Assembly (NCBI GenBank): GCA_917880885.1
Contig: OU862927.1
Span: 22,785,450-22,849,449, forward strand
Source of the DNA: Limnephilus marmoratus
Taxonomy: Eukaryota; Arthropoda; Insecta; Trichoptera; Limnephilidae
Direction of reading: 5' to 3'
Length of the DNA: 64,000 nt
The translations under genes were made by a program, and so were the position numbers. The notes under the pieces were generated by a model. The model worked only from the letters and a program-made list of their open reading frames with translations. It did not search any database and was not told the origin of the DNA. Below, piece by piece: positions 21,541 through 31,765 of the stretch. The stretch's first letter is position 1. Each line of letters opens with the position of its first letter.

Positions 21541-21830
21541 CCCCTGCCATGGGTCATCTCGATGCCATGGTTCTTTACTTTTGGTGACTTGGCAGGGCTG
21601 CCTGGGTTCATAGAGTGAAGTTTGTGAGTTGGAGGGATGGATTCATGGATTCGTCATTCCTGAGCACATGAACCTACAGATTCCTACCCACCCCTCATAT
21701 TTTTCCTTCCCAGAACTTCCTTTTATTTCTTTCCCTAAAAATATCCACAGAGTATCCTCAAAGATGACACAGGTCCTGACGATTTTTCCTCACGACCTCC
21801 TGTGTGGAGATAATGAAAAAAAAATTAAAA
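21541..21830 (+). mobile_element. LINE 3'-end repeat (CCCTGAGGAAAAT hairpin family)
   Basis: Starts cccctgccatgggtcatctc, includes ttttggtgacttggcagggc and ctcctgtgtggagataatga followed by an A-run. The hairpin stem is partly mutated. It lies directly before the antisense SINE at 21874. Confidence 0.7.
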
Positions 21831-21873
21831 TAAGAAATGATCATATGTTTTTGGAGCTTCTCACGAAACTTAC

Positions 21874-22290
21874 GTTTTTTTTTTTTACAGTGAATACCGC
21901 ACAAGAATCTCAACTGCTCCCGTCTGGAGCCAGTGAGACTATGGCATCCCCAATTGGGGTATGTTGTGAGGCTGAAGGTAGTGGGGAGGGGAAGGAGGTG
22001 GGGAAGCGGAAGGTTGGGAAGTACCTGGCTATTCAGATCTGGTCACCAAACACGGCTAAAGCCATTTTCAAGCAACGTTTCAATTCTGAATGGTGATCTT
22101 ACACCAGGGCGATACTGATAGTATCTTCCACTCTGGAACATGCCGCAAATATACTATATATTATTTTAAATTAATCAATTTAGAAATAACACAAATTAAT
22201 CAAATAAAATTTATTTGCGCATGCCGGGTTCGAACCCGCGACCTCCGGATTGTGAGTCAAGAGTCTTACCCACTGGACTACGGAGGTCGT
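21874..22290 (-). mobile_element. tRNA-headed SINE, head type 1
   Basis: On the minus strand it starts GACGACCTCCGTAGTCCAGT (A-box TAGTCCAGTGG) and continues to B-box GGTTCGAACCC and GGCATGCGCA, then a body with aataaattttatttgattaa and a poly(A) tail (T-run at 21874-21890 on plus). Box spacing fits a tRNA-derived RNA polymerase III promoter. In plus orientation the tail and body give tttttttttttacag followed by a 90-codon open frame. Confidence 0.92.
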
Positions 22291-23631
22291 CATACTAATT
22301 TACTTCCACAATGCCGCATCCCTTGTCTTAAACTACGACAACTCAAAAACTCAAGACAGAAAATATCTTCTTTGATTTCTTTCTCAGAATTGAAAACTAT
22401 AAATCCAATAACCTCCAAAAACCTACAGAATTTCATAATTTGTAACCCTTTCTTATCGTTACCCATTTTGAAGTTAATGTAAACATTTATAACAGAATAC
22501 AAATTTTAGACGTGATATAAAATAGATCCATTTTGAATAACATTATTTTAACGAGAAACTATAAAAGCGTGCAAAGCATAAAGTACAAAATACATCTCTG
22601 AATATATTTATCTAGAATATCTTGACCTGGTTTAGAAAATTCTGCTTAGGAAGCTGTTCAACGTTTAAAAGAACAAAGATGCACCGAGAAAAATATGTTA
22701 GCATTTTTCAAAGCGTGGTTGGGTGAGTTCATGTAATTTTTTTAAACAAAGAGATCTCGAATCTATTATTTCTATTTTAGCTGACGTTGGCACTTTATCT
22801 TGTCCTTGACTTAAAAAATAGCAAAGTTTCCGTTTTTAAAAAACAAAGGAAATTGCACAATCATTTAACAGTTGCCTTCTTATAATTTGACAGTGATCTT
22901 TCTTTATTGAGTAGGTATTCAATGCTATTTACGCCATGGGCCATGATTATTGTTTAGCAAAAGAGAATACACAACTTTATTTTTTTTTTTAAATATATAT
23001 ATTTTCAAGGCATTTTGTACTTATACAACGTTTTGAGGAATTCCAACGTTATTGTTTTTGTGGAAGAATATGAAAGAAGTGTGTATTATAATTTCGAATG
23101 GCTAAATGTTATCAGAAGTGAAAATAAAGGTATTTCATTTAACGGAGGAGTGACTGCATTTTTTGGTAACTGCCTACTTGCTACCAAAGATAGCAAGACT
23201 GGTAGTCTATAGTAAAGTTCTTATAGGAACCTTGACGTTTGGCACTGGAGTACAGAAATAACAAAGAAAAGATGAAAATAAAATTAATGCTGTGGATACA
23301 AGAAACCTGAAGCGTACGTTTAAAAAACCATTTACTTATGGCCAGTGGCATGCACATATTGCACATATTTAATCAGTATAGGCACTGTAGGCAGTAGGAA
23401 AGACAACGATTTAATTGATAAACAAGAACCGATTATCTGATTTATCCGAAATTATTTGGGATTAACCATCGAATATCCGGTGACCGGATAACTAATACAA
23501 TTTAGATAATAAGACTTACATAAAACAAAATGTAATGTATAAAAGCTAGAATATACGTATGTGGATATAATTATTTGTGTGTTTTTCAACCAATAAAACA
23601 AAAAAATAAAGATATAATGAAGGTACTAATT
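22291..23631. other. AT-rich DNA, nothing recognised
   Basis: Short open frames only. No repeat relation to other parts of the window was noticed. Confidence 0.4.
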
Positions 23632-24034
23632 GACGACCGGCGTGGTCTAGCGGTAAGGCTCGCAATCCGAAGGTCGCGGGATCGAATCCCGGCGTGGACA
23701 AGTAAATTTTATTTGATTAATTTGTGTTATTTTACTATTAAATAATTTTAAAATAATATATACCTATCGTATTTTTGCGGCACGTTCCAGAGTGGAAGAT
23801 ATTCTTAGTGTAAGACCACCATTCAGAATTGAAACGTTGCATGAAACGGCTTTAGCCATTTTTGGTGACCAGATCTGAATATCCAGGTACGTACCTTTCT
23901 TCCTCTTCCCCATCTTCTTCCCTTCCCCAGTACCTTTAACCTCACAACATACCCCAATAGGGGATGCAATAGATTCACTTGCTCCAGACGGGAGCAGCTG
24001 GGACTCTTGTGAGGTACTCATATGAAAAAAAAAA
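23632..24034 (+). mobile_element. tRNA-headed SINE, head type 2
   Basis: Head reads GACGACCGGCGTGGTCTAGC with B-box GGATCGAATCC and then CCGGCGTGGACA. The body is the same as in head-type-1 copies (attccagagtggaagatatt-like block, catacccc block, ctccagacgggagcag) and ends in a run of A. Part of the anticodon-arm region is shortened. Confidence 0.9.
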
Positions 24035-24354
24035 CTCTAAAAGTATAGAGTGTAGAATATAAAAAGAGAAGATTTTATAAAAAGAAGTGTTTTGACACGG
24101 GTGGACAGGAAGATGATATGGAATATGGCACAATCACACGACGAGTCGGGAATAATTAACAAAATATAATTTTTAACAACGTACGGTTGTGAATGAAGCA
24201 AGATGAGTTATCCAAGACTGAGCCGTACGGCTCAGGTTGTTATTTTCGGGTTCTAACAACGATACAAGTCGAAGTTTGCACGAACAGGGCTTTTTGAAAC
24301 TTTGCTAAGTAGGCTTTAACAATTTCTGAGATTGCTCTACCTGAGGCTGTATCC
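24035..24354. other. Unassigned DNA
   Basis: No supportable gene or repeat. Confidence 0.4.
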
Positions 24355-24710
24355 TACTGACTTTCTCTTGGGCATGCTCGGAACGAACCATCTACGAAGG
24401 GAAGTGCATATTGTATCACATTTCTTTAGACTGATGGTTCTAAAACTCGACTATCATGAAGAGTATTAATTTCTATGTACCCGATGGTCATCTCCGTCAC
24501 TAGCAGTATAGAGTGTTTTAACCCCGATCTGTGACCGACGTGCCAATAATTGTCGTATCTCGTTAAATATAATCGCTTGGGATAAAGACTTAAGGGACGA
24601 GTCTGGTCAGCCGATCCAAAATATCGACTTTTTTTGCCTAAAAATCTTTCTATACATGTAGAGAATTCATTCATAGCATCAAATTCAACTTTCAAATTTT
24701 GTTAGGAGCC
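24355..24710 (-). repeat. Dispersed repeat, related to 54640-54960
   Basis: The minus strand contains gtgacggagatgaccatcgg, gtacatagaaattaatactc and catgatagtcgagtttta, and ends agcatgcccaagagaaagt. These match 54640-54960 on the plus strand with about one mismatch in ten. Both copies keep an open frame of roughly 90 codons in different orientations, so no protein is inferred. Confidence 0.7.
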
Positions 24711-25203
24711 GTCCGCGCCAAGCAAATAGAACTGAGCGCCCCGGTTATAAGCGAGAAGTTATTGCATTATTACCGCCGATTTTATCGTCACTTTTGTAAT
24801 CAATGTTTTTTTTTGCAAACTGTGGTTCATTCGCGTTCTGTATTCATAATACAACGATTTTATTTTGAATTTCATGTTTAAAATGATTTCCAAGGACTCC
24901 AGGATTCCAGCCAATTTTGCCGCTATATATACGTAAATATATTGATATTCAAATCAAATTTTCAATAAATTTTTATTGTTCAAACATACCTTTTTGTAAC
25001 CCCTGTAATGTAGACCCCTTCCCCCAAATATAATTGGAAATATACTGAAATGAAACTCCCCTTGGAAGTAGACAGTTAAAAACATCAGCGAAGCAGAATT
25101 CAGAAGGAAAGCTTTGTTGCTGCTAGTATAAAATCTGCTACAATAAATTTACTCTTTTTTTTAAATTTTGGGCGGCTGCTAAAACTGCCATTTACGATAA
25201 TAC
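24711..25203. other. AT-rich DNA, nothing recognised
   Basis: No supportable feature; a stretch at 24700-24780 is less AT-rich but has no recognisable coding. Confidence 0.4.
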
Positions 25204-26075
25204 ATTTGTTTATTTACGCCTATTTAGGCTTTTACATACATACATATAACAATATTTACGAAATTATACTAGTAAATAGTGCAGGAAATAACTGTTTAAA
25301 ACGCTTGCACAAAAATAATTATAAAGTAAAAATATTATTTAATTTGATCCACACAGTATGTAGGTACGAAATATAAAAAAATCCAAATAGGTTTTATTTC
25401 TTTCTTTCAGCTTTATCAAAATATTCCCCTACTTGATGAAAAAAACTTCAATAAGGTATGCTTATATATTAAAATTGATGTAATAAATATATCAACAACA
25501 TCGGAGTATTTGTTTCCAAGCTGTTGAATCGGTCACATAGGAGTGTAATATTGGGATATTGATGTAGAATTGCTACAATAATATGGTAGGTACTGTCTTG
25601 TGACTGACCTGCCTGGAGTATGAAAAGATATTACATATAATAAATCAGCGGTATCAAACATTGAATGAATGATTTTATACAAACAGGTTAAATCGGAAAT
25701 GATTCTACGATCAGATGATTTTTTTAAATTTAATGCAGAAAGTACGAGTATGTTATCGTAATTTAGGCATTCACTAGGAATGCCCATTATAAAATTTACA
25801 TATCTTAAAAATTTATTTCGGATTCTTTCAATCGCATTTGAATGAACCTTATAATTTGGTGACCAAACCTTGGAATTGTATTCTAAATGACTCCTTACGA
25901 GTGACATATATAATGTTTTTACAGTATTGACATTATTGACATTATTGAAATCACTAGATACACTTTAAATAAATCAGAACATTTTCAAAACTTTATTGGT
26001 GATTATTTCTATATGCTCGATAAAGTTGAGTTTCATGTCAAACCAAATACCTAAGTCATAATTTCCGAGACAGAT
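25204..26075 (-). mobile_element. LINE fragment, RT C-terminus and 3' end
   Basis: Minus strand 26075-25950 reads LGIWFDMKLNFIEHIEIITN. It is followed at 25907-25533 by a 124-residue open frame with SLVRSHLEYNSKVWSPNY, IERIRNKFLRYVNFIMGIP and RRIISDLTCLYKIIHS. It is a diverged relative of the LINE at 31711-35285. The 3' end (25204-25240) carries the hairpin AAAAGCCTAAATAGGCGTAAA before a short A-rich tail. Confidence 0.82.
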
Positions 26076-26234
26076 ACTAACTATTTAATAATATATTTAT
26101 GATTGTTTGTCAGACGTGTATGGTTAGAAGCGCCATTATCAGCAGGGCACTTATGTTTTTCACGTATACATTTTAAAAACAATTTTTTTATGTTCTTAAA
26201 ATGAGTAAAGTAAATTAATTGAATTATTTTGTAC

Positions 26235-26327
26235 CTGTTTGTTCGCCCAGATGCTCTCACGGATCGATGCTTTCTTCTCTTTGGTTTTCTCGTGCAAACG
26301 TAACAGCAAACTCTCCAATACAAAAAC
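26235..26327 (-). CDS. Two-pore-domain K+ channel, next internal exon (M2 end and cytoplasmic loop)
   Basis: This 93-bp exon continues the K2P reading frame from 30648-30774. It has an acceptor tttgttccag and donor CAG|gtacaa. Joining AG of the previous exon to its first G gives Arg, then FLYWRVCCYVCTRKP and a basic stretch rich in Lys, Arg and His ending SGRTN. This fits the M2 end and the basic cytoplasmic linker before M3 in insect K2P channels. It also ends with two bases (AG) of an Arg/Ser codon. The intron between the exons (26328-30647) holds one LINE fragment in each orientation, an R-type LINE tail and two SINEs. The exon carrying M3 and the second pore was not found at lower coordinates, so it probably lies outside the window. 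Confidence 0.88.
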
Positions 26328-26601
26328 CTGGAACAAATTTTATTAATAACACCATGGCAATATATTTTCATTACAATCTATGTTGAAATTAATAAGTTTT
26401 AAGAAGTAATTATTTGTCTTCACCGTTTTTATTTCATGATATAGCTTAATCATATCTCATTCTTTGCCGAATGGGTATCATTGCAGGTACTTATACTTGG
26501 TGAGTATTTCGTAACCCTTCATTTTTATTTCTTGTAAGTTTTTATACCGATTAAACTATTTATTCAAATTTATATTCCTAAAATAATACAATTAAAACAA
26601 A

Positions 26602-26970
26602 TGATACAATTTGGGAGGCGGGAATGGGTACCGCCGCTCCGGGAACCTTTATTGGATAACCAACACCTCTGCCATAGATCACCCCAAGTGGTTCGCTACG
26701 TTTGGTGATTTAGCAGGGGTGCCCGGGTTCATGGGGTGAGGTTTGTCTAGGTCTTGCTGACCAGGACATACTGAACTCCAGATTCCTACCCACCCCTTAA
26801 ACCCTTTTCCTTCCCAGAACTCTCCTCTCCTTCCTTTCCTTAAAAAAAACCCTCCATACAGCATCCCCAAAGATGACATAGGCCCTGAGGAAAATTATTT
26901 TCCTCAGGGCCTCCTGTGTGGAGCTCATGTAAAAAAAAAAAATAAATACATAAATAAATAAAAAAAAAAA
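26602..26970 (+). mobile_element. LINE 3'-end repeat with perfect hairpin and poly(A)
   Basis: Starts tttgggaggcgggaatgggt, passes aagtggttcgctacgtttgg and ends with a perfect inverted repeat CCCTGAGGAAAAT / ATTTTCCTCAGGG at about 26884-26910, then cctgtgtggagctcatgt and a long A-rich tail. This copy fixes the sense orientation of the family. Confidence 0.85.
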
Positions 26971-27384
26971 AAAAAAGAACGAGCAAATTATAAATTATTT
27001 TTAGTTTTCCCTTAAAGCTTTATGCCTATTCAGTGGTTTTAATCGACATTTGATCAACTATGTCGTGATAACTGTCGTCAAATTCATAGAAAATTCGAAT
27101 ATATATTTATCTAAATCGTCATGAATAATATTAATATTGTTCTACGTAGTAATGAATATTTTACACGGTGAATTCAATACAATTTTACCGATATATGTTT
27201 TAACTAAATTTTAATTTATTGAAGTGTTTGGAAATATTTCACTGCATACTAATGCGTAGTCATTAAAGAAAGGAAGATTACTTTTATTTTTAATTTATAA
27301 TTTCATGAGTAAATTCTCGATTTATAATATTTAATTAAGTGAAGACAATATTAGTGAAACTCAATCGAAAATCTGGAGACATAT

Positions 27385-27963
27385 AGCAGCCAATTATATG
27401 AAGCCGAAGTATGATACAGTTTTAAGTGACCGAATTGGATATAGGTGCCGTAGTTTTTCCTATGTAACGAAAGAGAACAAAATAAGTTACAAATTCTCCA
27501 AAACAGGGCTATGAGAATAATTCTTCGACGAAACAGATTTTCAAAAATAATTAAAATGTTAAAGGAACTAAATTGGTTGACCGTGAAACAGATGCTGACC
27601 TTGAACACGATGGTATTTATCCACAAAATATTGAACAACACGTTACCAAAATACTTCTCAAATAAAATTGTATACAATAAAGACATTCACAGATATAACA
27701 CAAGGACGTGCAAGGAAATTAGGCTACAAAAAAAGGACAAAGCGAATACGCAGAATAGTCTACTGTACAAGGGAATGAAGTTGTATAACACACTACCAGA
27801 AACTTTAAAGTCCACACCAATTGGAAAGTTCAAGATGTATTGTAGGAGCTACATAAAACTTGAAAAAATATAGTGAATATGAAATATTTTAATCAATTAG
27901 AAATTTGTAAACTTCAATGTACTTTACGCACCAGATTTAAATGTCCGGGTTAAATTTTCCCCC

Positions 27964-28021
<58 letters not shown>
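27385..28021 (+). mobile_element. 5'-truncated LINE with open C-terminal frame and about 59-nt A-tail
   Basis: The frame from about 27487 to 27873 reads LQILQNRAMRIILRRNRF, MLKELNWLTVKQMLTLNTMV and LYKGMKLYNTLPETLKSTP. This is the last ~130 residues of a LINE RT polyprotein. Upstream (27385-27486) the same protein continues with stops. The uninterrupted end and the A-run at 27963-28021 indicate a fairly young copy. A relative of the same family is at 48820-49370. Confidence 0.85.
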
Positions 28022-28023
<2 letters not shown>

Positions 28024-28149
28024 AAAAACTAAACCCTTTCATACACTTCCCCAAATGATCATCTAGTGAATCCACGTTATGCAATTGCACTATATAAGCA
28101 TTATAAATACAAAACAATACAAGAACAACATGTCAACCTACTAGAGACC

Positions 28150-28612
28150 AAATGGGAATATAATTCACCGACTCCAGATATTTTCATATCAGAGGGTTCG
28201 GCTCTGTGGCATTTCTAATTGAACCTATAAATCCTACTGATCCCTCAATATAAATATTTAAAAAATCTTTTGTAATCCTACATGTATTTAAAATTACTGC
28301 TTTTTGCATTTTTATATACAAATTCTTTGACAAATCTAATATGCTTAAATTTTGAATCAGATTCCTAGGTATTATGCCAGTGGCCGAAATAACAAATGGT
28401 AATATTTTTATAGTCCGAGAATGCCAAATTCTTTTAATCTCATTTCCTAAATCTGTGTATTTTCTAATTTTTTCAGAAACAGTTTTTTGAATATTACAGG
28501 AATTTGGAATAGCTACATCAATGATATAAGTTATTTTTTTAATTTTGTCATGTAAAAAATAACTGTAAAAATGTAATAAATGTAATAATAAATTGTAATA
28601 AATGTACAAATT
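28150..28612 (-). mobile_element. Retroelement C-terminal domain fragment
   Basis: A 141-residue open frame on the minus strand includes IIDVAIPNSCNIQKTVSEKI, KYTDLGNEIKRIW, IKILPFVISATGIIP and MQKAVILNTCRITKDFL. This pattern (IDVAIP, K-Y-x-DL-x-x-E, PVVIGA-like, Q-K-x-x-ILxTxRI) is the C-terminal domain seen downstream of many metazoan non-LTR RTs. No upstream RT is left at this place. A short att microsatellite follows at 28622-28645. Confidence 0.7.
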
Positions 28613-28654
28613 ACTAAAATAAAAATTATTATTATTATTATTATTATATTATAT

Positions 28655-28717
28655 TAGTTTGTAGAGCACTTGCCATGTAAGCAAAGGGTCCTGGGTTCGG
28701 GTTCCAGTGGAGCCAAT
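28655..28717 (+). repeat. tRNA-like segment, 5' end missing
   Basis: Contains GTAGAGCACTTGCCATGTAA, a nearly paired anticodon arm, T-arm-like CCTGGGTTCGGGTTCCAG and a 3' end TGGAGCCA. The 5' acceptor strand is replaced by att-repeat DNA, so a working tRNA gene is unlikely. It may be the head of another SINE or a tRNA pseudogene. Confidence 0.5.
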
Positions 28718-29045
28718 ATTTTTTTCTGATTTTTATGTAATAATTCATAGATTATATTTCTCCTCATTTACGAGGTCTTCACCAATGCCTGATTTTTAAA
28801 AATTGAAATTGTCATATTTTCATTTTTCTTTTTAAATATTTGTTATTATCATATTTTGGCAAATATCATGTTGTGTAATTTCTAATATATGTTTAACTAA
28901 TATTTGTAATTGCACAAGGAAATAAAATAAAAATAATGTTTTCCTATTATGTTATTATGAATATAATAATTTGCCTAAATAATATAAAAAAATAAAAAGA
29001 GAGTTATAAGATTTGTATCTCAATTTACGTGGATACAAAACATTT

Positions 29046-29462
29046 GACGACCTCCGTAGTCCAGTGGCTAAGACTCTTGACTCACAATCCAGAGGTCGCG
29101 GGTTCGAACCCGGCATGCGCAAATAAATTTTATTTGATTAATTTGTGTTATTTCACAATTAATTCATTTAAAATAATATATAGTAAATTTGCGGCATGTT
29201 CCAGAGTGGAAGATACTATTAGTATCGCCCTGGTGTAAGACCACCATTCAGAATTGAAACGTTGCTTGAAAATGGCTCTAGCCGTGTTTAGTGACCAGAT
29301 CTGAATAGCCAGGTACTTCCCAACCTTCCTCTTCCCCACCTCCTTCCCCTCCCCACTACCTTCAGCCTCACAACATACCCCAATTGGGGATGCCATAGTC
29401 TCACTGGCTCCAGACGGGAGCAGTTGAGATTCTTGTGCGGTATTCACTGAAAAAAAAAAAAA
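29046..29462 (+). mobile_element. tRNA-headed SINE, head type 1
   Basis: Complete copy: head GACGACCTCCGTAGTCCAGT, B-box GGTTCGAACCC, standard body and A-run at 29450-29462. The reverse strand has an open frame of 121 codons starting outside the element, with the same reading as in the other copies. Confidence 0.92.
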
Positions 29463-29621
29463 GGGAGACCAGGAATATAAAATATACTGATACCAAATAT
29501 AGACTGAAACCACTGCACTAAAAGCCGCTACATGATATGTTCATAAATATTTCAGAAAAAAATATTTATAATTTCTTCATGTTAATCATACTATTATTAT
29601 AGGGCTTTGCCCTATGTAATA

Positions 29622-30118
29622 GTATGATCAAGGGATAAGGCTTTAGACAAGCAATCCGAAGGTCGCGGGTTCAAAAGATAATTTTATTTGATTGATTTAT
29701 GTTATTTCACGACTTCATCATTTAAATATTAGGTCCTTACATATGAAATTGGCGTTTTGGCGTACTGGCAATTTTGATCTCAAATATCTTCTCTTTGGTT
29801 AGGAATTCCAAATTCAAATTTATACAGCTATTTACTCATGTATTTGGACCTAATAATACAAGTTATATCAATTTGTGGGACGTTCCAGCATTGAAGATCC
29901 CACTATCATTTAGAATTGAATTGTTGCTTGAAATGGCTTTATTTGTATTTGGTGACCAGATTTGAATATCCAGGAACTTCATCACTTTCCTCTTTTTCAC
30001 CTTCTTCCCCTCCCCAGTTCCCCACTATCTTCAGGCTCACAACATTCCCCAATCGGGGTTGCCATAGTCTTATCGGCTCCAGGTGGTTGGGAGCAGTTAA
30101 GACTCGCTTAGAAATATG
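29622..30118 (+). mobile_element. Old, diverged tRNA-headed SINE
   Basis: Decayed head (ggataaggctttagacaagc, aatccgaaggtcgcgggttc) and body (gacgttccagcattgaagat, ttggtgaccagatttgaata, tcacaacattccccaatcgg). An insertion of about 70 bp lies between attatttcacgac and the body. It is the most diverged copy in the window. Confidence 0.75.
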
Positions 30119-30139
30119 AATTATTATAATATACATACA

Positions 30140-30425
30140 TTCCACACGCCGAAACGGCAATTATATGGAATTCCCTCGACCGAAAAAAAATCGCAAAGTA
30201 TGCTTTAAAAATTATTATAAACAGGTTTTTTTCAGACATTTTACAAGTTATATGTATGAAAAAACTCCTAGTACTTCTTTAAAAGCTATTTTAGACATTC
30301 CCCTCGAGATTTTCGCTTTATTTTAAACGATTCGTGTTTTGTTAAACAATATTATGGTTTTTAATATTAGCGCGCTCCCTCTAACATTCGTGTTTACATA
30401 TATCTCCCCCTTTTGTTTTGAGCGG
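30140..30425 (-). repeat. Inverted single copy of the 59-60 kb tandem unit
   Basis: On the minus strand it contains gaatgttagagggagcgcgc-like, aaaacacgaatcgttta, tcgcaaagtatgc (plus orientation) and the closing cgaaacg/ttatatg block found in each unit at 59200-60400. Confidence 0.7.
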
Positions 30426-30640
30426 GTACTACCGGGTCTTAAGTATTTTTCAAAAAACGATTCTGTATAAAATCCATTATTAGTGATAGTTTACACCGTA
30501 AAATAATTCACACCCAAGAAAAAAAAACACTCACTATCATGAACTTTCCGCCCATTTGTTTCGATGTTTCAATTTCGATACTTGGACCCATCAATCGAGT
30601 TTGGCGGGACAGTGGCCGTATTATTTTGACAAATGTAATT
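30426..30640. other. Intron sequence beside the K2P exon
   Basis: Contains no further coding that continues the channel frame; a possible regulatory role cannot be judged. Confidence 0.4.
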
Positions 30641-30647
30641 CCATTAC

Positions 30648-30774
30648 CTGAACGATGTGGCCATTACGTCCCCGATGGTGGATAGGCACAGCAGCATTAG
30701 CGGGATTCCCAAAATGGCGTAAAATATGGTCACCACCTTTCCCATGTGGGTTTTGGGCGCAATGTGACCGTATC
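30648..30774 (-). CDS. Two-pore-domain K+ channel, internal exon with first selectivity filter and M2
   Basis: This 127-bp minus-strand exon encodes the end of the first pore loop and the second membrane helix of a K2P (KCNK/TWK-type) channel, a plasma-membrane leak K+ channel. The read-through contains the filter and outer mouth [15 protein letters not shown] and then the hydrophobic M2 stretch [18 protein letters not shown] followed by VMATSF. It is bounded by an acceptor (pyrimidine-rich, ends ttatttcag) and a donor (CAG|gtaatg). The exon starts with the last two bases of the filter glycine codon and ends with AG of an Arg/Ser codon, which matches the phase of the next exon at 26235-26327. 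The assignment is from family knowledge of the GYG filter and the M2 signature. The preceding exon (M1, pore helix ending TTIG) was looked for on the minus strand upstream and not found. Confidence 0.9.
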
Positions 30775-31057
30775 CTGAAATAAAATAAAGTTTTTCTTTT
30801 TATAGCGGAAACCTTAATAAAAAGTCATGATTATCGTACTTTTTTATTGGGGAAGGTTAATAATTTTTAAAAAATGTATAAAAAGGGGTGAGCTTGTTAT
30901 AAAAAATGCTGTAAATGTACAATTATTTTTATTGATTAACTGTGGGAAGTAATCAATTAGGTTCAATCAATGGAATTTGATTTCGTGAAGAATTTTTCGT
31001 TTAATTCATAAATATTTTTTCTAAATTTTCTTGTTTGAATTTTTGAATTTTTTTTTT

Positions 31058-31452
31058 ACGTTAGCTCCACACAGGAGGCACCGAGGAAAACAATTTCCCT
31101 AGGGGCCTATGTCACCTTTGAGGATGCTGTGTGGAGGGTTTTTTAAGGGAAGGAGAAGAAGATATGGGAAGGAAAAAGGTATGAGGGGTGGGTAGGAATC
31201 TGGGGTCAGTATGGCCAGGAGTGACGGACGTATGAATCTATTCCTCACACTGTGGTGCAAGGCGAAGGGTCAGGAGAATCCGGCTGGAGAGGTCAAAACG
31301 CCTCCCTCAATCAGTTTCCTCCGATCCAGCCCGCCACACCTGCTAAGTCACCAAACGTAGCGAAACACTTGGGGTGACCTGTGGCAGGGGTGTTGGTTGT
31401 CCAATAAATGGTTCCCGGGCGGCGGTACCCACATCCGCCTCCCAAATTGTGA
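31058..31452 (-). mobile_element. LINE 3'-end repeat (CCCTGAGGAAAAT hairpin family)
   Basis: Near full-length copy read in reverse: T-run, ttagctccacacaggaggca, a partly mutated hairpin, gaggggtgggtaggaatctg, tcaccaaacgtagcgaaaca and the end cgcctcccaaattgt. Confidence 0.8.
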
Positions 31453-31715
31453 CTAAATTAACTAATTAAATTGACTAATCTGGCAGCAATTCGATTATTT
31501 TGTAAATCACGGAGTCAACGATTTTGCAGGTTTACACACTTTTCTGTGCAGTCAAAGGCATCATAGTAGATTTCATGAAGTCCACATTTTATAGACTCCA
31601 AAAAATACGCAAAAAATTTGATCGTTAATTCCTCTTTTGGCCATATTTCTATATGTCATTTTATATTTAAATTCATCCTGCTTTATTTTCGTATATGGAT
31701 TCCTTTACTTTCAAT

Positions 31716-31765
31716 TTTATTTATTTATTTATTTATTTGTTTACGCCTTGATGGCTTTTACATGT
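31716..31765 (-). repeat. LINE 3' terminal hairpin and (aaat)n tail
   Basis: On the minus strand AAAAGCC, loop, GGCGTAAA is followed by caaataaataaataaat. The hairpin stem is also kept in the 25.2-kb and 1.1-kb relatives with different loops. Confidence 0.75.

Larger units (their letters stand above)
26328..30647 (-). other. K2P channel intron loaded with transposable elements
   Basis: The intron is inferred from the two matching splice junctions. It is 4320 bp and carries, in order on the plus strand, a LINE 3' tail (26602-26970), a 5'-truncated LINE with a long A-tail (27385-28021), a minus-strand LINE C-terminus (28150-28612), a tRNA-like segment, two tRNA-headed SINE copies (29046-29462 and 29622-30118) and an inverted copy of a tandem-repeat unit (30140-30425). 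The stretches 26970-27380 and 28720-29045 hold only AT-rich DNA. Confidence 0.8.

Noticed and set aside
22216..22290. Functional tRNA gene
   Set aside because: The same tRNA-like head recurs with an attached body and poly(A) in many places; it is a SINE head with an unpaired acceptor end.
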